From the NCBI GenBank assembly GCA_947494925.1, contig CANLWS010000011.1:1-64000 (forward strand): a stretch of 64,000 nt of DNA, in the 5' to 3' direction. This document shows positions 44,840 to 52,807 of this stretch, piece by piece. The notes below the pieces were generated by a model, which saw only the letters and a list, made by a program, of their open reading frames with translations, had not been told where the DNA came from and did no database searches. This DNA comes from an uncultured Alteromonadaceae bacterium (GTDB lineage: Bacteria; Pseudomonadota; Gammaproteobacteria; Enterobacterales; Alteromonadaceae). The position numbers and the translations under genes were made by a program. Positions within the stretch are counted from its first letter, which is position 1, and the number at the start of each line of letters is the position of its first letter.

Positions 44840-45402
44840 CTTCTGGCCCGTCTAAGCCTAGTCAAAACAGTATTTAAATTCAATTCAAGCTGCTGCGCAA
44901 TGTCGTCACATTTAGTGCCATTAATAAATAGCCACATGGGATCCCGGTACAACTTGGGTAACAAATTTACCTCAGCCAATAACAGGTTTTTCAGTTCGTC
45001 CTGCTCAACAGTATCATCCTCCTTGGTTGGGAAGATGTCTTCTTCAAATTCAACCAACTCGAATTGTTTACGTGCGAACCATCGGGCGCGCTCTCTTCTG
45101 AGAATAGTATTGATCCAAGCTTTAAACAGGTCCCAGTCATTTACATCATGAAAAGCCACCCAGGCTTTTAAATAGGTTTCCTGGACCAAATCGTCAGCCA
45201 GAGTCGGGTTGCCAGTTGAATTAAACGCGTAACGCACTAAACTCGCATGATGTAAGTTTATCTGTTCTATAAAGTCCGCCTTTGTAGGGTCACTCTTTCC
45301 AGTGTTAGGTTTGTGCGAAGCATTTTTTACCGACATGTACAATCCAGATTTTTGCTCAATAGGTGGCCATTGTTTAGATGTCTGAGGAACATCAATTGAC
45401 AT
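44812..45402 (-). CDS. ECF-like RNA polymerase sigma factor
   Basis: This 196-residue sigma70-family factor has region 2 (HHASLVRYAFNSTGNPTLADDLVQETYLKAW), with the D-D-L-V-Q-E-T-Y motif of ECF sigma factors. Region 4 has LLPKLYRDPMWLFINGTKCDDIAQQLE with a typical HTH ending NTVLTRLRRARSCL. There is no adjacent anti-sigma gene. It is the first gene of the minus-strand module and its stop lies inside the next gene. Alternative start: ATG at 45336. Control of its activity may therefore come from the kinase/regulator pair rather than an anti-sigma factor. Confidence 0.82.
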   Translation of the reverse strand: MSIDVPQTSKQWPPIEQKSGLYMSVKNASHKPNTGKSDPTKADFIEQINLHHASLVRYAFNSTGNPTLADDLVQETYLKAWVAFHDVNDWDLFKAWINTILRRERARWFARKQFELVEFEEDIFPTKEDDTVEQDELKNLLLAEVNLLPKLYRDPMWLFINGTKCDDIAQQLELNLNTVLTRLRRARSCLLARIKV

Positions 45403-45509
45403 CGTCTTCCGGACCGAACCTTCTGGCCCATAATCCGCAAGCTAAATTGATTTCTACCTGCATTTCAATAGCATCCAAAAGCTTATTTGGTGACTTGCAA
45501 CATGTGGGA

Positions 45510-45533
45510 TTATTCGCAATATATTGCGAATAA
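45510..45533. promoter_or_regulatory. Perfect 24-bp palindrome between divergent operons
   Basis: A perfect inverted repeat with half-site TTATTCGCAATA is centred between 45521 and 45522. It lies 107 bases upstream of the sigma gene and 113 bases upstream of the aldehyde dehydrogenase start, so it could act on both divergent transcripts. It is too short-looped to be a transcription hairpin; an operator for a dimeric repressor or activator is more likely. The binder is not evident in this window. Confidence 0.7.
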
Positions 45534-45646
45534 ATTCACAGCATATTGTCAAAAATCAATTGAATACGGACCAAGCACTTTGTTTTACTGTGTGGAATGG
45601 GGATTGCTATCTGACTACCAAGTAATCTGATTTGATTGGTAAAACC

Positions 45647-47044
45647 ATGTCACATAATGGCCTGCTAGAGGTGATAAATCCAAGTAACGGAGAAGTCATC
45701 GATTCTGTGGAATGCGATTCAGCAGAACAAATTGAAAATAAAATACAGACCTGCGCTCAGACTTTTGTATCGCCGGATGTGCCGCTAAATACTTCAGACA
45801 GAATTGCTATTCTCGAGCATGTTTATCAACAAATGATTGAGCAAAAAGCATATCTGGCTAAATTGATATCCCAAGAGGGGGGCAAACCCTTTCGCGATGC
45901 ATTGGTAGAAGCCCAACGAGCAGCTTTTGGCATTAAATTGGCCGTTAGCCACTTGCTGTCGGCAGGAACTCAAACATCGCCACTAAATACTTTTCCTTCA
46001 ACTTCCCATTTCGAGATGACAGTCACTCACCAGCCAATCGGACCTGTGATCGCAGTCAGTGCGTTTAATCACCCGCTAAATCTGGTTACTCACCAACTGG
46101 TATCTGCCTTTGCTGCGGGATGCCCATGCCTGATAAAACCTGCTGGGGATACACCGCTAAGCTGCATCAGGCTGATTAACATGTTTGCAGAGGCAGGCAT
46201 GCCCAAAGGCTGGATGAACTATGTTATCACCACTGATAATGCTGCAGCGGAAGCGATAGTCACCGACCCCAGATTTGCCTTTTTCAGTTTTATCGGGAGT
46301 GCAAAAGTAGGCTGGTATTTGCGTTCAAAGCTACCACCCGGCACTCGTTGCGCACTCGAACATGGTGGTGTCGCACCGGCATTTGTGGATCACACCGCAG
46401 ATCTGGATTTGGCAGTCGCTAGTTTGGTTAAAGGGGCTTACTACCATGCAGGGCAGGTTTGCGTATCCACTCAACGTATTTATGTATCTGAAAAAATATT
46501 TGACCAGTTTGAAGCGCTATTCTGTCGGGCAGTTAACCAGCTAAAGGTTGGCGATGCATGTCTGGATTCCACCGATGTTGGGCCATTGATCAGAATGACC
46601 GAAGTAAACAGAGTACATGACTGGGTCGAACAGGCTCAGCTTCTTGGGGGCGTCGTCTGTACAGGTGGTAAGCCGGTAACAGGGCAATTCTACGCACCAA
46701 CTGTAATAAGTCATGCGCCAGCTCAAGCAATGATTAACAGCTTGGAAGTTTTCGGGCCGGTCTGCAGTCTGATGCCGTATTCTGATCTGGAATCTCAGAT
46801 CCAACAAATCAACCGCGAAAACGTCAGTTTTCACAGTGCCGTTTTTAGTGATTCAAATCACACAATTCAAACCCTTTATTCGAAATTGCAGACAGGTTGT
46901 CTGATGGTGAATGAGCATACTGCCTTTCGCCACGATGCCATGACGTTCGCAGGTTTGAAACATTCTGGACTAGGTTCAGGAGGAATGCCTAATAGCATTC
47001 ATCACATGCAAGTCGACAAGCTCAAAATCGTCAACTCTCACTGA
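45647..47044 (+). CDS. NAD(P)-dependent aldehyde dehydrogenase
   Basis: This 465-residue enzyme oxidises an aldehyde to the acid with NAD(P)+. The catalytic Cys is in YYHAGQVCVSTQRI and the general base Glu in CALEHGGVAPAFV. The cofactor-site segment FIGSAKVGWYL and the FAAGCPCLIKPAGDTPLS block fit the family. It is related to succinate-semialdehyde or lactaldehyde dehydrogenases, but the substrate cannot be fixed. The ATG at 45647 is used; a TTG five codons earlier has no better ribosome site. It heads a run of plus-strand genes with very small gaps, the next after 10 bases. Confidence 0.85.
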   Translation: MSHNGLLEVINPSNGEVIDSVECDSAEQIENKIQTCAQTFVSPDVPLNTSDRIAILEHVYQQMIEQKAYLAKLISQEGGKPFRDALVEAQRAAFGIKLAVSHLLSAGTQTSPLNTFPSTSHFEMTVTHQPIGPVIAVSAFNHPLNLVTHQLVSAFAAGCPCLIKPAGDTPLSCIRLINMFAEAGMPKGWMNYVITTDNAAAEAIVTDPRFAFFSFIGSAKVGWYLRSKLPPGTRCALEHGGVAPAFVDHTADLDLAVASLVKGAYYHAGQVCVSTQRIYVSEKIFDQFEALFCRAVNQLKVGDACLDSTDVGPLIRMTEVNRVHDWVEQAQLLGGVVCTGGKPVTGQFYAPTVISHAPAQAMINSLEVFGPVCSLMPYSDLESQIQQINRENVSFHSAVFSDSNHTIQTLYSKLQTGCLMVNEHTAFRHDAMTFAGLKHSGLGSGGMPNSIHHMQVDKLKIVNSH

Positions 47045-47054
47045 GGACCAAATT

Positions 47055-48704
47055 ATGAAAGCATCCGACCTACTGGTTAAGTGTCTGGAAACAGAAGGCA
47101 TTGAGCTGATATTCGGCGTACCTGGAGAAGAAAACGCAGACTTTATGATGTCGTTGGAAAAATCGGAGAAGATCCGATTTATTCTTACGCGCCATGAACA
47201 AGGCGCGGCCTTTATGGCAGAGATTTACGGCCGATTAACCGGTAACCCCGCAGCCTGTCTGGCGACGCTGGGACCTGGGGCGACTAATCTCATTACCGGG
47301 GTTGCTGATGCCAATATGGACAGAGCGCCAATGCTGGTGCTAACGGGGCAGGGCGCTACCGCGAGATTACATAAAGAATCACACCAAATTATGGACGTAG
47401 TGGAGATGTTCAAGCCCGTCACCAAATGGGCAACGACTATCATCAATGCCGATACTATCCCGGAAATCACCCGAAAAGCAGTACGGATAGCACGCAGCGA
47501 AAAACCCGGCGCCGTACTTATCGAGTTACCGGAAGATGTGGCAAAACATGAAACCGATCAGCAACCCATGGAACCTCGTCGTTTTCGTCGTTCGGTGGCC
47601 AATGATGATGATATTCAACGCTTGGCAAAGCGTATTCAGCAGTCTAAGCGACCCATCATATTAGCCGGTAACGGCTGTGTGCGTAAACGTGCAAGCCAAC
47701 AGCTAAGTAGGTTGTGCGAGACGACAGGAATTGGCGTGCTAAATACCTTTATGGCCAAAGGGTGCGTGGACTTTATTGAACCTTATTCACTTTTTACCAT
47801 TGGCCTGGGTACAAAAGACATAGTGACTTGTGCAATTGATGCTGCGGATTTGGTGATCACTATTGGTTTTGACATGGTGGAATACCATCCCAGTTTATGG
47901 AATCCGGAAGGGACAAAAAACATCGTACATCTGGATTTTATTGCTGCGGAAATTGACAAAAACTATCACCCCGAAATTGAGGTGGTAGGGGATGTTGCAG
48001 ATTCGTTGGAAAAGTTGAATCGTGAAGTTAGCGAGATGGATTTTGACTTTGATTTTCAGCAACAACAACGGACTCGTATCCAGATGATGGAAGAGTTGAA
48101 TGCCTGGCAAAATGACAATGCCACTGGCAAAGTGAAACCGCAAAAAGTGCTGTCAGATCTGCGAGAAGTGCTCCCCGCCGACAGCGTTTTGTTATCTGAT
48201 GTGGGCGCGCACAAAATGTGGATTGCCCGTCATTTTCAGTGCCATCTTCCTAACACCTGCTTGATCCCAAATGGATTCTGTTCAATGGGCTTTGCTCTGC
48301 CCGGTGCAATTGCCGCTGACATGGTATTTCCTGATAAACCCATAGTGGGTATTGCCGGTGATGCTGGGTTTTTAATGAATGTGCAGGAAATGGAAACGGC
48401 AAAACGACTCAACAGCGACATAGTGATTATGGTGTGGGAAGACAATGCCTATGGGTTGATTGCATGGAAGCAATGGGCGGAGTTTGGCAAACACACAGAT
48501 CTCTCTTTCGGCAACCCAGACTGGAGTTCGCTGGCGCTGGCGTTCGGTTGGAGCATTCATAAGGTCAATGACAGCGCTCGTATGAAGAGCGAACTGAAGA
48601 AGGCGTTGGGTCACAAAGGACCCAGTCTGGTGGTGGTTAGCATTGACTATGATGAAAATCAGAAGCTTACAGAAAAGTTGGGTCAGCTGACCTGTACTAT
48701 CTAG
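47055..48704 (+). CDS. Acetolactate synthase-like ThDP enzyme (large subunit)
   Basis: This 549-residue thiamine-diphosphate enzyme of the acetolactate synthase group has the catalytic Glu48 in RHEQGAAFMAE. It also has AATLGPGATNL-type and VLTGQGATARLHKESHQIMD blocks, and the ThDP Mg2+ motif GDAGFLMNVQEMETAKRL...EDNAYG. There is no small regulatory subunit (ilvN) nor ilvC nearby, so it is not part of valine biosynthesis. The Glu makes a glyoxylate carboligase unlikely, since those have Val there. It probably condenses or decarboxylates a 2-oxo acid whose aldehyde product the neighbouring dehydrogenase oxidises; this is inference. GAGGA lies upstream. Confidence 0.82.
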   Translation: MKASDLLVKCLETEGIELIFGVPGEENADFMMSLEKSEKIRFILTRHEQGAAFMAEIYGRLTGNPAACLATLGPGATNLITGVADANMDRAPMLVLTGQGATARLHKESHQIMDVVEMFKPVTKWATTIINADTIPEITRKAVRIARSEKPGAVLIELPEDVAKHETDQQPMEPRRFRRSVANDDDIQRLAKRIQQSKRPIILAGNGCVRKRASQQLSRLCETTGIGVLNTFMAKGCVDFIEPYSLFTIGLGTKDIVTCAIDAADLVITIGFDMVEYHPSLWNPEGTKNIVHLDFIAAEIDKNYHPEIEVVGDVADSLEKLNREVSEMDFDFDFQQQQRTRIQMMEELNAWQNDNATGKVKPQKVLSDLREVLPADSVLLSDVGAHKMWIARHFQCHLPNTCLIPNGFCSMGFALPGAIAADMVFPDKPIVGIAGDAGFLMNVQEMETAKRLNSDIVIMVWEDNAYGLIAWKQWAEFGKHTDLSFGNPDWSSLALAFGWSIHKVNDSARMKSELKKALGHKGPSLVVVSIDYDENQKLTEKLGQLTCTI

Positions 48705-48718
48705 CAGAGGGCAAAATT

Positions 48719-50245
48719 ATGGATTCTACTTTCGTATTTACGATTCTGTCCTGGGCTGCCATGTTGTTTATTGCAGTCATAGGTTTGGGGCTACTTTACG
48801 TTTTAGCATTGTACATTTCTGACGTTACTCAAACTGAGCAAACCATCAGGCGTAACTTTCCGGTGCTCGGGCGTTTCAGATATTTCTTCGAACACATGGG
48901 CGAATTTTTTCGGCAGTATTTTTTTGCTATGGACAGGGAGGAACTACCTTTTAACCGAGCAGATCGATCCTGGGTTTATCGAGCAGCTAAAAATGTCGAT
49001 TCCACCATTGCATTTGGTTCGACTCGTTCCTTGACCCCAACGGGAGAAATACTTTTCTTGAACTGTCCTTTTCCCACATTAACCGAAGACGCTGCCATGC
49101 CCAGCATTGTGGTAATCGGAAATGGTTATGCGAAATTTCCTTACATGACTAACTCCCTGTTTAACATTTCAGGAATGAGTTACGGCGCACTATCGAAACA
49201 GGCAGTTCTATCACTGTCTACTGGCGCTAAAGCCGCTGGAGCATGGATGAATACCGGCGAAGGAGGCCTGTCTCCTTATCACCTTGAAGGTGGCGCTGAT
49301 CTGGTTTTTCAAATCGGCACAGCCAAATACGGGGTGCGTGACAAAGAGGGAAACCTCAGTGATGAAAAACTTAAAACCATTGCTCAGCACAAACAGGTAA
49401 AAATGTTTGAAATCAAGATGAGTCAAGGTGCGAAACCGGGGAAGGGGGGCATACTCCCTGGCGTTAAGGTGAGCGAGGAGATCGCAGAGATTCGTGGTAT
49501 TGAGGCTGGTCAGGATTCAATAAGCCCGAACGGTCATCTGGATATTAAAAATATTGACGACTTGCTTAACATGATTATGCGTGTGCGCGAAGTGACAGGT
49601 AAACCTGTGGGGTTTAAGGCTGTAGTGGGCAAGCAGGAATTTTTTGAAATGCTGTTTGAAGCCATCAATGCAAAAGGCCTCGAATTTGCTCCTGACTTTA
49701 TCACCATCGACAGTGCGGATGGTGGTACGGGTGCTGCGCCGCAAAGCTTAATGGATTATATGGGGTTGACCTTGCGAGAAAGTTTACCTTTTGTGGTGGA
49801 CAAGTTGGTTGAGCACAATTTGCGAGACCGTATCAAAGTGGTGTGCTCAGGAAAACTGGTAACACCTGCAGGTGTTGCCTGGGCACTGGCCATGGGTGCA
49901 GACTTTGTAACATCAGCCCGTGGTTTTTTGTTTTCCCTGGGTTGCATTCAAGCACTGCAGTGCAACAAAAACACTTGTCCAACCGGAATTACGACACAGG
50001 ATCCTAAACTTCAGAAAGGTCTTAACCCGGCAGAGAAATCGGTGCGGGTTGGGCAGTACATCAAAAATATGGTGTATGAAGTCGGCACCATCACACATTC
50101 ATGTGGAGTGCGAGAACCTCGTGAACTAAAGCGACATCACGCACATGTGGTGACTGATAATGGCCGTAGCGTGTCATTGCAAACTCTGTACCCCTTACCT
50201 CAGCCGAAACCAATTCAGCGCAGTGAAAAAGCGCACATGGAGTAG
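48719..50245 (+). CDS. GltB-like FMN-binding glutamate synthase-domain protein
   Basis: This 508-residue protein is of the FMN-binding glutamate synthase family (archaeal-type stand-alone domain). It begins with one membrane helix (about 9-30). The core contains FNISGMSYGALSKQAV, GEGGLSPYH, KMSQGAKPGKGG, and the late GTGAAPQSLMDYMG and KNTCPTGITTQDP, with Cys residues in the iron-sulfur region. It lacks the N-terminal amidotransferase domain, so it cannot use glutamine by itself. The real reaction is unknown in such membrane-anchored forms. AGAGGG precedes its ATG and the antiporter begins eight bases after its stop. Confidence 0.85.
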   Translation: MDSTFVFTILSWAAMLFIAVIGLGLLYVLALYISDVTQTEQTIRRNFPVLGRFRYFFEHMGEFFRQYFFAMDREELPFNRADRSWVYRAAKNVDSTIAFGSTRSLTPTGEILFLNCPFPTLTEDAAMPSIVVIGNGYAKFPYMTNSLFNISGMSYGALSKQAVLSLSTGAKAAGAWMNTGEGGLSPYHLEGGADLVFQIGTAKYGVRDKEGNLSDEKLKTIAQHKQVKMFEIKMSQGAKPGKGGILPGVKVSEEIAEIRGIEAGQDSISPNGHLDIKNIDDLLNMIMRVREVTGKPVGFKAVVGKQEFFEMLFEAINAKGLEFAPDFITIDSADGGTGAAPQSLMDYMGLTLRESLPFVVDKLVEHNLRDRIKVVCSGKLVTPAGVAWALAMGADFVTSARGFLFSLGCIQALQCNKNTCPTGITTQDPKLQKGLNPAEKSVRVGQYIKNMVYEVGTITHSCGVREPRELKRHHAHVVTDNGRSVSLQTLYPLPQPKPIQRSEKAHME

Positions 50246-50253
50246 GGATCACT

Positions 50254-51462
50254 ATGTTGATTTCACTTATTGGTACGGCACTTGTATTTGCGACTATCGG
50301 TTTCATAGCGCTGATTGTGGTGCGGATTGTATCCCTGCCTTACACATTGATACTGGTGATTTTGGGCTTTGCCACATCCTTTCTGGTGGAACCTTTGGGC
50401 TGGGATACAGGTATCAGGGCCAGTAATTTTCAAGACCTGATGATGTTTGTGTTGTTGCCTGTGCTGATTTTTGAAGCTGCATTTAGCCTTAATACTCAAA
50501 AGTTAGTCCAGTTTCTGCCAAATATCATCACAATGGCAACCTTAGGGCTGGTGATATCCACCATAGTCACTGCGGCAGTTTTGTTCCTGGCCATTGATCA
50601 TGTGGGCTTTCCGATTATTGCTGCTTTGATTGCTGGGGTTGTCATCTCTGCCACTGATCCTGTTGCTGTGGTCAGCCAACTTAAACAACTTAAAGCACCT
50701 GAAGACCTCAATGTACTGATTGAAGGTGAAAGTCTGTTTAACGATGCTACCGCAATTGTCTTGTTCAGTATCTTGCTTGCTGTTGCTCTAGGCACTACTG
50801 AAGCGTCGTTTGGTGATGGAGTCATTCGCTTTGCTATTGTGTTTATTGGCGGGGTTCTAACCGGAAGTCTCCTGGGCTTTGTTGCAGCAAAGTTGTTGTC
50901 ACTAATTGAGTGCTCGCTAGCCAATTTGACGTTGACGACTTTGCTACTGGCCTATGGCGGTTTTTATGTTGCCGAACATAGTTTGCATGTGTCAGGAATA
51001 GTTGCGGTATTGTGTTCTGCCATCGTTTTCAGACTCTTTGCTCAACCGCTGATTCAAGGTATCGCTCATGGTTTACATGATATCTGGCAATCTTTGGGTG
51101 CACTGGCAAATGTTTTTGTATTTGTGCTGCTTGGATTAGTGATCACAATCGACATGTTCAGCGCCATGTGGTTGGCAATGATCTTAGCAATTCTTGCTGC
51201 TTTTATTGCCAGAGTGGTGGCTGTTTACAGTTCTGTCTGGCTGAACAAATTGACGCTGGGCCAACCTTTGCCTTCGAGCTACCCTCCAATAATGATTTGG
51301 GGAGGCTTACGAGGTGCTGTCACTATTGCATTGGTCCTCTCCTTGCCTACCGAATTACCCTACTGGTGGACGATTCAATCCATCGGTTTCGGCGTTGTGC
51401 TTTTTACTCTTTTAGTTCAAGCCACAACCACCCCCCTTTTAATGAAAAAACTAAATCTGTGA
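50254..51462 (+). CDS. CPA1-family Na+/H+ antiporter (NhaP-like)
   Basis: This 402-residue membrane protein has about twelve hydrophobic helices. It carries the family's VVISATDPVAVVSQ and the ion-site IEGESLFNDATAIVLF (Asn-Asp pair), followed by GGLRGAVTIALVLSL. It would exchange Na+ (or K+) for protons, supporting pH or salt balance. GGAG precedes the ATG. The gene lies between the GltB-like and DoxX genes in the same operon. The coupling between metabolism and ion exchange is not explained by the sequence. Confidence 0.9.
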   Translation: MLISLIGTALVFATIGFIALIVVRIVSLPYTLILVILGFATSFLVEPLGWDTGIRASNFQDLMMFVLLPVLIFEAAFSLNTQKLVQFLPNIITMATLGLVISTIVTAAVLFLAIDHVGFPIIAALIAGVVISATDPVAVVSQLKQLKAPEDLNVLIEGESLFNDATAIVLFSILLAVALGTTEASFGDGVIRFAIVFIGGVLTGSLLGFVAAKLLSLIECSLANLTLTTLLLAYGGFYVAEHSLHVSGIVAVLCSAIVFRLFAQPLIQGIAHGLHDIWQSLGALANVFVFVLLGLVITIDMFSAMWLAMILAILAAFIARVVAVYSSVWLNKLTLGQPLPSSYPPIMIWGGLRGAVTIALVLSLPTELPYWWTIQSIGFGVVLFTLLVQATTTPLLMKKLNL

Positions 51463-51474
51463 GTGGAGAAAACC

Positions 51475-52077
51475 ATGTTTGGAATTGCACAAGTACTTAA
51501 AAATATCCTCGATGAAACCAGGCGAGTCGACTTTTTAGCCCCCTTACTATTACGTTTGTATTTAGTCCCCGTTTTCTGGATGGCTGGTACTAAGAAGTGG
51601 GAAAATTTTGACAGCACAGTGGAATGGTTTGGCAACAGTGATTGGGGACTCGGTTTACCTTTTCCGCTTGTCTTGGCATTTTTGGCTACCTGGACTGAAA
51701 TACTTGGTGCCATAGCGTTACTGTTAGGTGTTGGGTTGCGCTGGATGGCAGTTCCTCTAATGGGCACCATGCTCGTTGCTGCCGTCACTGTGCACGGGGA
51801 GTTCGGCTGGCAGGCCATCGCTGACCCCGGCGCACCTTTTGCGACCGAGCGAGTCATGGCGGCTGCAGACAAGTTGGCATATGTAAAAGAGGTGGTCAGT
51901 GACAATGCTGATTACGATTATCTCACTTCCAGTGGCAGTCTGGTAATGCTCAACAACGGAATCGAATTTGCTGCTACCTATTTCATCATGCTGTTTAGCC
52001 TGTTCTTTACCGGAGCGGGACGAATAGTGAGCGTGGATTACTGGTTAGATAAAAAATTTCTTACATCGAAACAATAA
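51475..52077 (+). CDS. DoxX-family membrane protein
   Basis: This 200-residue protein has the four-helix DoxX layout. LLLRLYLVPVFWMAGTKKWEN is the first helix with its conserved Arg and Gly. The segments PLVLAFLATWTEILGAIALLLG and MGTMLVAAVTVHG follow, then a larger soluble insert (about 113-150, GEFGWQAIADPGAPF). Some DoxX proteins take part in thiosulfate oxidation or quinone-linked redox defence; this one cannot be assigned. Start: ATG at 51475 with GGAG six bases upstream, rather than the GTG at 51463. It follows the antiporter gene by 12 bases. Confidence 0.85.
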   Translation: MFGIAQVLKNILDETRRVDFLAPLLLRLYLVPVFWMAGTKKWENFDSTVEWFGNSDWGLGLPFPLVLAFLATWTEILGAIALLLGVGLRWMAVPLMGTMLVAAVTVHGEFGWQAIADPGAPFATERVMAAADKLAYVKEVVSDNADYDYLTSSGSLVMLNNGIEFAATYFIMLFSLFFTGAGRIVSVDYWLDKKFLTSKQ

Positions 52078-52126
52078 TGCTGAAGTTGCGCTTAGCACAG
52101 CTGCTTGATTCAGCGGAGAAACGTAA

Positions 52127-52807
52127 ATGGAAAACCTAAGAGCTATTCAGCTTACTGGACTAGTCGGCTTGTTAGCTGCCATTTTGGTAGGAATCGGTGA
52201 ATTTTTGCTGCATTTCGATCCCTTGGCGCGATTTTCTGAAACCAGTTACGAATTCATGTTGGCAAACTCTGACCAACAGCAGACAGTCGGTCATTTCTTT
52301 GGTGCCTTGGGTGCACCACTTTATCTGGTGGGGTGCTGGCATATTTATCTGATGCTGAAACCTGCCAATAAAACCATAGCATTTGTTGCTTTCCTGGTCG
52401 GTGCATATGGATTTGTGATTGGAGGGCAGTGGATTGCGTCGCGGGCCAGCATTGGCGCTATCACCCACCTGCAGGATACAGGGTTGAAGCTGGATGACCT
52501 AGTGCTGTTATACCAATTGCGTTATGAAAATCTGCTAACTGTAATCCGTATTACCACTGTGATTTTATCGGGTATTTTCATTTATATGGTAATGACCGGA
52601 AACTCTCTTTATGAGCGATGGCAGGCGATTTTCAGTCCAATCTTTTTGTTGCTGATGTCTTTTGTAATCTATGTCGTCACCCCTGATATTGGGAAGTACC
52701 TGATGCCCATCGCCTTAAATGTTGGCTTTGGTCTGTTTTTTATTATGTCCGTAATACAAGCGCGGAATATAGCGCGCGATTATCCCCTTGATTTGGAAAA
52801 TACATGA
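52127..52807 (+). CDS. DUF6796-like multi-pass membrane protein
   Basis: This 226-residue protein has about seven hydrophobic helices. It starts with a G-x-G-E-F-L-L-H-F-D segment after the first helix, and a His/Gly-rich second part GHFFGALGAPLYLVGCWHIY. This resembles DUF6796, a family with no known role. GGAG is well placed. Its stop overlaps the start of the next gene (ATGA), suggesting the two products act together, perhaps as a membrane platform for the FG-GAP protein. Confidence 0.7.
   Translation: MENLRAIQLTGLVGLLAAILVGIGEFLLHFDPLARFSETSYEFMLANSDQQQTVGHFFGALGAPLYLVGCWHIYLMLKPANKTIAFVAFLVGAYGFVIGGQWIASRASIGAITHLQDTGLKLDDLVLLYQLRYENLLTVIRITTVILSGIFIYMVMTGNSLYERWQAIFSPIFLLLMSFVIYVVTPDIGKYLMPIALNVGFGLFFIMSVIQARNIARDYPLDLENT

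Noticed and set aside
47055-48704. Biosynthetic acetolactate synthase (ilvB) or glyoxylate carboligase
   Set aside because: No ilvN or ilvC follows, and the Glu48 position argues against glyoxylate carboligase. It is kept as an acetolactate-synthase-like ThDP enzyme of unknown substrate.
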